Below are positions 54,012 to 61,134 of a stretch of 64,000 nucleotides of DNA, one piece after another. The notes below the pieces were generated by a model. That model was given only the letters and a program-made list of their open reading frames with translations, did not search any database and was not told the DNA's origin. This DNA is from Ignavibacteria bacterium (GTDB taxonomy: Bacteria > Bacteroidota > Ignavibacteria > UBA10030). The translations under genes and the position numbers were made by a program. The stretch spans positions 124,001 through 188,000 of the forward strand of contig VGVZ01000001.1 in NCBI GenBank assembly GCA_016873805.1. The letters run 5' to 3'. How positions within the stretch are numbered: position 1 is the stretch's first letter; each line of letters begins with the position of its first letter.

Positions 54012-55808
54012 CTACTGCGGAAGAGCTAAGACGTAGAAGTCAAACGGTCTCAGCGTCAGCGATATCACCCCATCGGCGACGTCCACAGACCTTCCCGCAA
54101 GAAGATCGTTCAGCTTTGCATTGGCTCGACCACCAAGTGATATTGTCGCCTCGCGTGATCGGTTAGAGAGATTCACGACGACAAGACGCTTCTCACTGCC
54201 CGACTGTCGGAGAAAGGAGATCACTTTCTCCCCATCCGAGTTCTTCAAGGGTTTGTATTCACCATGCCGGAGGGCCGCGTGGGTCTTTCGAAGCCTGGCC
54301 AAATCCGAATAGAGATCGCGAAAATCGCGATTCTTGGTCCAGTCGATATCAATCTTTTCAAAGAGACCAAGCCTTTTGCTATTTCCAACCTCTTCGCCGT
54401 TGTAGATGAGAGGGACTCCAGGAAATGTGAACATCAGCACCGCACTTGCCTTCGCCCCCGCCGGGGTGAATTTCTCGACGGCCGGCGCCTCCCATGCATT
54501 CTTGTCGTGGTTTGTGTTGAAACGCAGCCGCAGCGATCCTTTGGGGAATTTGTACGATTCACGCTCCAGCAACTCTTCAAACATACCGACGCTCCCTGAG
54601 CCGGATATGACATTCGAGAGGAGATCGTAGAAATTCCACGCATAGGTGAGATCGAATGCCTCTACGTGATGCTCCGGCAGCGTTCCCTCGGACAACATCA
54701 TGACCGGTTTGATGGAGTCCAGCTCCTTCCGGGCACGATTCCAGAATTCTGTTGGAACCAACTCTGACACGTCACACCGATATCCGTCGATGCCGATGTC
54801 GCGTACCCAATAGTTCATCATCTCAATCATGTATGTCCACAATTCCTGTCGACTGTAGTCGAGATCGGCGACATCAGTCCAGTCATCGTTCGGCGCGATC
54901 ACTTTTCCTGATTCGTCCCTCGTGAACCAATCAGGATGCTCGTTCATAAGTCTACTGTCCCAGGCAGTATGATTCGCGACGAGATCGATGATAATCTTCA
55001 GGCCGTGTCGATGTATGGTGCGGATGAGCGATCGAAAATCTTCAAGCGTGCCAAACTCCGGATTGATGGCATAGTAATCTTGCACGGCGTACGGGCTTCC
55101 CAGTGTTCCCTTCCGATGCAATTTCCCGACCGGATGAATCGGCATGAGCCATATGACGGTCACGCCCATTTCCTTCAGTTCCGGGATACGGCGCTCCAAC
55201 GCCTTCATGCTCCCCTCTTTCGAGAACGAACGGAGATACACTTCATAGATGACAGCATCTCTGATCCACTCCTCACTCGGTTTTGCCTGCATCCGAGAAA
55301 ACGCTGTCCTGAGGAGGTCTGGAACTCGATCGAGCAGATCCACCGTGACAGATTGGTAGATTCCTCCCGGTCCACCGAAATCAACGACACGAACAGCCAT
55401 TTCATTTACTCCTGTGCGCAGTGCCCGAGTGATGTCAAAGTAGAACGCATCGCTATGTTCGACATGGGAACCCACAGACACGCCGTTAATCCAAACATCC
55501 GCGGCGTCGTCCACACCGCCAAAAACCAGCGCCATCGGCCGGCTCCCCCCTGCATACTCAAACGTTGTCGAAAACCATCCCACTCCGTCGTACGAAGCGA
55601 GGTCATAACGCTCCCAGTGATCGGGAACGCTTACTTTGGTCCAACCAGATCGGTTGAATTCTTCAGCGTACCACGATTTCGACATCCCTTCGTCAAGCGA
55701 GTCAACCTGAAAGAACCATGGACCATTCAAGTTCATCCGAAGCGACTCATCCGTTGCACATCCCCCGGTGCAAACGAGAGTCACGAGTATTGCCGTCGTT
55801 TTTTTCAT
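54012..55808 (-). CDS. GH13 alpha-amylase-type lipoprotein with N-terminal beta-sandwich
   Basis: A 598-residue protein. The lipoprotein signal ends CTGGC (Cys near 17). Residues 25-150 are a jelly-roll like the GH2 sugar-binding domain (GPWFFQVDSLDEG ... DDAADVWINGVSVGSH). The GH13 barrel follows: DLVANH, nucleophile in GYRCDVSE, acid/base in MLSEGTLPEH, and FNTNHDKN. A beta C-domain ends the protein. It probably acts at the cell surface or in the periplasm on malto-oligosaccharides. It begins 3 bp after the MalG-like permease. Confidence 0.9.
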   Translation of the reverse strand: MKKTTAILVTLVCTGGCATDESLRMNLNGPWFFQVDSLDEGMSKSWYAEEFNRSGWTKVSVPDHWERYDLASYDGVGWFSTTFEYAGGSRPMALVFGGVDDAADVWINGVSVGSHVEHSDAFYFDITRALRTGVNEMAVRVVDFGGPGGIYQSVTVDLLDRVPDLLRTAFSRMQAKPSEEWIRDAVIYEVYLRSFSKEGSMKALERRIPELKEMGVTVIWLMPIHPVGKLHRKGTLGSPYAVQDYYAINPEFGTLEDFRSLIRTIHRHGLKIIIDLVANHTAWDSRLMNEHPDWFTRDESGKVIAPNDDWTDVADLDYSRQELWTYMIEMMNYWVRDIGIDGYRCDVSELVPTEFWNRARKELDSIKPVMMLSEGTLPEHHVEAFDLTYAWNFYDLLSNVISGSGSVGMFEELLERESYKFPKGSLRLRFNTNHDKNAWEAPAVEKFTPAGAKASAVLMFTFPGVPLIYNGEEVGNSKRLGLFEKIDIDWTKNRDFRDLYSDLARLRKTHAALRHGEYKPLKNSDGEKVISFLRQSGSEKRLVVVNLSNRSREATISLGGRANAKLNDLLAGRSVDVADGVISLTLRPFDFYVLALPQ

Positions 55809-55811
55809 TTT

Positions 55812-56657
55812 CTATCCCTTGACACTTCCCAATGTCAGACCAGAAACAAGATACCGGCTCAGAAGAAGAAATAACACGACAACAGGAATCATCACAATGA
55901 GAGATGCCGCGCCGTAGAGTCCCCATTGGGTACTCATGCTGGCTTCAAACGATTTCAAGCCGAGAGGAAGAGTCCAGAGTTGAGAGTCCTGGAGAATCTG
56001 CGCGGCAACGAGATATTCGGACCATGCTGTCATGAAAGAAAAGAGGGCCGTGATGACGAGCGCCGGCGCGGCAAGCGGCAGAATAACTCTGTAAAATGTC
56101 ATGAATGGTGAGCACCCATCGATACTCGCCGCCTCTTCGAGAGTCGCCGGAATAGTATCATAGTACCCCTTCATGGTCCAGATGCAAAACGGAAGCGCGG
56201 TGGCGGAATAGACAATCACAACGCCAAGATAGGTGTTGATGAGACCAAGATTGATCAGCATGATATACATCGGCAGGAGAAGCATCGTCGCCGGGAACAT
56301 TTGCGTCGTGAGCAGTGTGAGGAGCCCAAACTTCTTTCCGACAAACCGGAATCGCGAGAATGCATAGCCGGCGGTCGACGCCAGCACGACCCCTGTCAGA
56401 GTTACTGCGAGCGAAACGAGAGTACTGTTCCACAACCAGAGGAGAAAACTTCCGCTGCTCAGCAGATTCATGTAGTTTTCCAAGGTTGCATTCGAGGGGA
56501 TGATCTCCAGCGTGGTGGAAAGAAGTTGATTCCCGGGACGCAGGGAGATATTGACGATCTGCCAGATCGGAAAAATCGAGATGATGCAGAAGAAGAGGAG
56601 GACGGCGTAGCTGGAGAGCCGCTTGAGAAGTCGTGTTCGTTTGCTTTGGACCGCCAT
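55812..56657 (-). CDS. malG: Maltose-type ABC permease (MalG-like)
   Basis: A 281-residue permease with six hydrophobic helices. The EAA loop is EEAASIDGCSPFMTFYRVIL, which contacts the ATPase. The end, SGLTLGSVKG, is the typical MalG/LacG C-terminus. It starts 15 bp after the MalF-like gene. Confidence 0.92.
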   Translation of the reverse strand: MAVQSKRTRLLKRLSSYAVLLFFCIISIFPIWQIVNISLRPGNQLLSTTLEIIPSNATLENYMNLLSSGSFLLWLWNSTLVSLAVTLTGVVLASTAGYAFSRFRFVGKKFGLLTLLTTQMFPATMLLLPMYIMLINLGLINTYLGVVIVYSATALPFCIWTMKGYYDTIPATLEEAASIDGCSPFMTFYRVILPLAAPALVITALFSFMTAWSEYLVAAQILQDSQLWTLPLGLKSFEASMSTQWGLYGAASLIVMIPVVVLFLLLSRYLVSGLTLGSVKG

Positions 56658-56672
56658 GGCCTTCCGTGATGC

Positions 56673-57560
56673 TTAATATGCAGATTCAGTTGCGCGAGTC
56701 TTTCGCATGAAAAAGAGACTGAACGTGAGCAGTATGACAAAGATGATGAGAGATAGGGCGGCAGCGTGACTGAAGCTGTAGAAGTTGAACGCCGCCTTGT
56801 ACACGAACGAGACAAGAATATGTGTGTTGTCGGATGGCTCACCGGCGTTGCTGACCAGCCAGACGATATTCAGATTGTTAAACGTCCAGATCACCCCAAG
56901 CGTGATAGCCGGGATCATCACCGGTCGGATGAGTGGGAGAGTGATCGTGCGAAGCTTGTGATGCCATTTGGCGCCGTCGATCTCGGCCGCTTCGTACAAC
57001 TCATGGGGAATGCTCTGAAGCGCACCGAGCGCAATGACCATCATGAAGGGGAATCCCAACCAGACGTTCGTCAGAATGATCGCCAGAAATGCCTCCGTCG
57101 GGCTTTTGAGCCACTCGACGGCGGGCAGGCCGAGATATTTGGTGATGATGAGATTAATGGATCCGTATTCATAGTTGAACATCCCCCGCCAGGTCAGGGC
57201 CACGATGTACTGTGGAATCGCCCAGGGCAGGATGAGTATCGTTCGGAATGCCCCTCTCCCCTTCAGGTGCTGATTGAGAACCAGCGCAAGGAACACGCCA
57301 ATCACGACGTGGAAGAAGACGTTCGCCGCCGTCCAGATAATCGTCTTGAGAAAAACAACGTAGAAATCCGGCTGCGACGGCTCGGTGAAGATCTTGATAA
57401 ACTGTCGAAAGCCAACCAGCTCCCAATCGCGGATCCGGCTCAGGTTCATGTTCCCAAACGCGAGGAACACATTGTAGACAAACGGGTAGAACACAACGAA
57501 GGCCATCACAAGAATCGCCGGCGCTATCAGTGCGATGATAAACCATTTCTGACGGCTCAT
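56673..57560 (-). CDS. malF: Maltose-type ABC permease (MalF-like)
   Basis: A 295-residue permease. The EAA loop is YEAAEIDGAKWHHKLRTITL. No long periplasmic P2 loop is present, so it is the short MalF type. Its start overlaps the end of the binding-protein gene by four bases. Confidence 0.92.
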   Translation of the reverse strand: MSRQKWFIIALIAPAILVMAFVVFYPFVYNVFLAFGNMNLSRIRDWELVGFRQFIKIFTEPSQPDFYVVFLKTIIWTAANVFFHVVIGVFLALVLNQHLKGRGAFRTILILPWAIPQYIVALTWRGMFNYEYGSINLIITKYLGLPAVEWLKSPTEAFLAIILTNVWLGFPFMMVIALGALQSIPHELYEAAEIDGAKWHHKLRTITLPLIRPVMIPAITLGVIWTFNNLNIVWLVSNAGEPSDNTHILVSFVYKAAFNFYSFSHAAALSLIIFVILLTFSLFFMRKTRATESAY

Positions 57561-58822
57561 TCGTTCATATCCCTGATTTTCTTGAGAGCAAGGTCTTGCA
57601 TGTCACGAGCGGCTTGCTCAGAAGTGCGAGCGCCTCCCATGACCGCCTGGTATGGCGGTCTCATCGCATCCCACACCGCACGCATCTCCGGGACAACCGG
57701 CATCGGTCTCCCCCGTTCGATTTGCAGCAGGGAGTTCATGATGATCGGATGAGAGCGAATCTCCGTTCGACCGTAGAGACTGCGGAGCGTGGGAGCCGTC
57801 ATGATTGCACGAACCGTTTCGAGTTGGTTCTCCTCGTTCAGAAGAAAACGAAGCAAACGAATCACGCTTTCAATTTTTTCCGGAGGAACGTTTGCGCTGA
57901 GGGAATATCCCTTCGGCGACGTCATCGGAGCACACCACAAGCCGGTTTCGCTGATCATCGGGAGCGGTGCGATCCCCACGTCAATCCCCTTCTCGACATA
58001 CCCTGCCCACGACCAGTCACCGTTAATGAGCATGGCGGTTTTCTGATCCTTGAACAGGGCATCGGCAATCTCATAGTCAGATTCGTTTGGGATGATCCTG
58101 TGTGTATCCCTCAGCGCCCGGACAAACCGGAGCGCGTTGACCATTGCGGTCGAATTGAGCGATGGTGTGACGCCGTCTTCATCGAAAACCCATCCCCCGA
58201 AACCGGTCAGGAACGGTATGAAGAAGAACGGTTCGGTGTAGTTCCACGCCAACCCGTAGACATTGGGTCGGCCGGCAAGGGATCCATGCTTCTCCTGAAT
58301 CTGTCTTGACATCTCAATCAGCTCACGATCACTCGTCGGCGGTCGTTCGAGGTACTTCTTGTTGTACACCAGTGCCAAGTGATTTCCTATCTTGTCCGCG
58401 ATCTGGTAGAGGTGATCGTTGTGCCATGTCTGTGCTGAACCCGAAAATTGATCGAGATAGTCTTTCGAAAGAAATTGTTCAAGAGGTTGAATGGTCTTCG
58501 TCGCTTCATAGATGCCGATAGGATCAGAGGGGCCATACACCAGATCCGGACCCTGGCCCGCAATGGAAGCGATCACAAAGCCGCTCCGGAGCTCTTCGGT
58601 CTCTTTGTATATCTCTACGACCTTGATTCCCGGAGTTCTTTCTTCGTATCGCCTCAACTGCCGCTGCAGAATCGCTCGCTCATCAGGTCTCATCTGGTGC
58701 CAGATCACGATCGTATTCAGGTCTTGTACTTTTGCGCCGCAACCGCTGAACGATAGCATAAGCGCGGTACTCAGGACCAGATGACACACCCAGAATCTAT
58801 GTGGCCGCTTCTGATTCATCAT
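57557..58822 (-). CDS. malE: Extracellular sugar-binding lipoprotein (MalE-like)
   Basis: A 421-residue binding protein with a lipobox near residue 28 (LSFSGCG). The type II periplasmic fold is visible in IVIWHQMRPDERAIL, GQGPDLVYGPSD and TAMLINGDWSWAGY. It should bind maltodextrins, given the neighbours. It starts 12 bp after the GH57 gene. Confidence 0.9.
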   Translation of the reverse strand: MMNQKRPHRFWVCHLVLSTALMLSFSGCGAKVQDLNTIVIWHQMRPDERAILQRQLRRYEERTPGIKVVEIYKETEELRSGFVIASIAGQGPDLVYGPSDPIGIYEATKTIQPLEQFLSKDYLDQFSGSAQTWHNDHLYQIADKIGNHLALVYNKKYLERPPTSDRELIEMSRQIQEKHGSLAGRPNVYGLAWNYTEPFFFIPFLTGFGGWVFDEDGVTPSLNSTAMVNALRFVRALRDTHRIIPNESDYEIADALFKDQKTAMLINGDWSWAGYVEKGIDVGIAPLPMISETGLWCAPMTSPKGYSLSANVPPEKIESVIRLLRFLLNEENQLETVRAIMTAPTLRSLYGRTEIRSHPIIMNSLLQIERGRPMPVVPEMRAVWDAMRPPYQAVMGGARTSEQAARDMQDLALKKIRDMNE

Positions 58823-58834
58823 CGTTCACAGTCG

Positions 58835-61114
58835 TCACATTTTGCCGAATCTATCCAGGAGAATCATTCGTTCACCCGGATTCTTGTCGATCGTAGCCTT
58901 GCGGTTTAATATGGGGAATTCTTCACTGGGGCTCCACACGCCTCGAGTACCGCTGTTGGTGAATTTGTATTCGATTGTTGCGCCGGGGGGAAGATAGACC
59001 TCGAGCGTCCAGATCCCATCAGCCGATGCCATGTCTCCGTTTGTCCCGTCATCGAACATCCGGACAAGATTCGGTTGCCAGCTGCCGAGGACGTCATGAT
59101 TTCCGGCAACATAGATCGCTGTGCGCACGTCGATCCCACGCACGTCGCACTGAAATACAACCCTCACGAGGTCAACTACGCTTTGCGCCATCGTTCCTCG
59201 ACCGCTCTTCTCGCCCGTGGGGAAAGTCCTCAGGATCGGATCGAAGGTTCGTTCCGGCATGGTTCCTCCGGCGAGTCTTGCGAATCGGTAGACATTGTTC
59301 AGAAGCGTGATAAACGCAGCATCAAACGGCTTGTCACCCCCGGGAGCCGTTTGATCGGTCCCGTACCACCAGAACCAATCCGATCCTTCAGCGGCGTACA
59401 TCGCCTCCCATGCCTTCACGCCATACCATCGTTGGGATCCTTTCTCGGAGGACTCTTCGCCAACCGTGGGTGCCGGAATGCCCGAAGCTCCCAGGTCTTC
59501 GCGCGCCATGCGCAAATATTCCCACCCCTTGTTCTCTTCGTGCTCCCCGATCCAGGTGTCATAACTGGCGTTGATCCACGAACCCGGCCAGAGCCATTCC
59601 AGCTTCCTCATCGTCTGAGAGGGATGTGGAGGGATGTTTCGACGAGGATTGCCGCTGATGTATTCGGTTGGAGTAACCGTGATAACCCTCTTATTTTTCT
59701 GAAGGTTAGTCAGCTTTTCATAAAGCGTGTTGAGGAATAGCTTCGCATCATTGTCCTTTCGATACCACTCCCAAGCGTTTTCACCATCCAGTATCACCGT
59801 GAGCAGTCTGTCTTGATCATCATCGTCAGGCACATAGCGGAGCACGTGCTCAACGAAGTCGTCAGCCGCTCTATCTCCTTCCCAATCCTGGTAGGTGAAG
59901 CCAATCTTGTCCGATAGTTCCGTATCCCGAAAGACGATTGCCAATCCGCCGTCATCGTCTCCCAGGGTATAGGGAAAGTACTTCGGCTGATCCCCCGGTC
60001 TTGAGCGTGCAAGCACTTTTTCATCCGTCGCGATCCATTTGATTCCGTGGCGCTGCATGATCGGCACGATTTCTTGGGCCACAGATCCCTCGGCAGGCCA
60101 CATCCCGGCGGGAGCCCTTCCAAAGAGCTTGCGGAAATAGAGCACCGATTTCGCCACTTGCGCATCGGCGTCTTCCGGGAAACTGAATCGTCCCGGCAAG
60201 TCTTCCGTTGGTTGACCGATTCTTGCGAGATCTGAATTGACGAGTAGTGGCAGAATCGGATGATAGTATGGGGTCGTGATCACCTCGAGCTGTCCGACTC
60301 CGACAGCGGGATCGTACATGAACTTTCGGTGGACGGGAATGATGGCTTCGAGTACCTTGGCCGTTTCCGCCACGATGCGATTGCAGTCATCTTCCGTGAT
60401 CCTTTTCTTCAATCCGTACGTTCCATCCCCCATCTTGCCAATCAAGTCGGTAAGGTCAATAACCTTTCCCGAGGCAAGCTGCACCGGTTGGTCGAAGAAA
60501 TCCGGATCGAAGTGCGCAAGAAAGAACCAGAACTTCAGATCCCGGAGCTCCTGTTCAGCAAATTTGTCATCACCAGTACGGAGCTTGCCTCTCAAATGAT
60601 TGTATGCCGGGAAACGTTCTATCATGACATCACTGACGCCGAAGGCATTCCATGTGTTCCGCAGGAGATGTGAACGATCCTTTTCTGTCAGCTCAGTGGT
60701 CGGTTTCAAGGCAATGTCGATCCAGGGATCGGTTTTCCCGCCGTACTGTTCGAAGTATTCCGCCGAGCGCATTCGGTTCTGCTGAGTATTCAGAAAGGGT
60801 ATCAACCGCGCGACATAGTATTCCTGAAGCTGAAAGAGCAGCGACGACGTCAGGTTTACCGTAACATGGATCTCCGGATATCGCTCGAGGATTGAGACCA
60901 TATCATAATAGTCTTTTGTCCCATGCGTACGAACCCAGGGTCCCTGCAGTTGATCTGTCTCCGGATCAAGATACAACGGTTGATGTTGATGCCAGATGAT
61001 ATTCAGGTACAACGGTCTCTTCGCTTTCTCTTGATGCGGATCGTGCATCGCGATGAGTTTCGAAGAAATGAACGTGATGCCGACCAAAACGGTCAGAAGG
61101 CGAATCGCGTACAT
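58835..61114 (-). CDS. GH57 amylopullulanase-type enzyme with C-terminal starch-binding-like domain
   Basis: A 759-residue protein with an N-terminal signal. The GH57 opening is IIWHQHQPLY, the nucleophile segment is GMWPAEGSVAQE, and the second acid is in VILDGENAWEWY. The last 100 residues (VAGNHDVLGSWQPN ... IEYKFTNSGTRGVW) resemble a CBM20-like starch-binding fold. It hydrolyses alpha-1,4 and perhaps alpha-1,6 links in starch or glycogen. It lies between the binding protein and the secreted GH13. Confidence 0.9.
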   Translation of the reverse strand: MYAIRLLTVLVGITFISSKLIAMHDPHQEKAKRPLYLNIIWHQHQPLYLDPETDQLQGPWVRTHGTKDYYDMVSILERYPEIHVTVNLTSSLLFQLQEYYVARLIPFLNTQQNRMRSAEYFEQYGGKTDPWIDIALKPTTELTEKDRSHLLRNTWNAFGVSDVMIERFPAYNHLRGKLRTGDDKFAEQELRDLKFWFFLAHFDPDFFDQPVQLASGKVIDLTDLIGKMGDGTYGLKKRITEDDCNRIVAETAKVLEAIIPVHRKFMYDPAVGVGQLEVITTPYYHPILPLLVNSDLARIGQPTEDLPGRFSFPEDADAQVAKSVLYFRKLFGRAPAGMWPAEGSVAQEIVPIMQRHGIKWIATDEKVLARSRPGDQPKYFPYTLGDDDGGLAIVFRDTELSDKIGFTYQDWEGDRAADDFVEHVLRYVPDDDDQDRLLTVILDGENAWEWYRKDNDAKLFLNTLYEKLTNLQKNKRVITVTPTEYISGNPRRNIPPHPSQTMRKLEWLWPGSWINASYDTWIGEHEENKGWEYLRMAREDLGASGIPAPTVGEESSEKGSQRWYGVKAWEAMYAAEGSDWFWWYGTDQTAPGGDKPFDAAFITLLNNVYRFARLAGGTMPERTFDPILRTFPTGEKSGRGTMAQSVVDLVRVVFQCDVRGIDVRTAIYVAGNHDVLGSWQPNLVRMFDDGTNGDMASADGIWTLEVYLPPGATIEYKFTNSGTRGVWSPSEEFPILNRKATIDKNPGERMILLDRFGKM

Positions 61115-61134
61115 CGTGCTTTCCTCTTATCAGA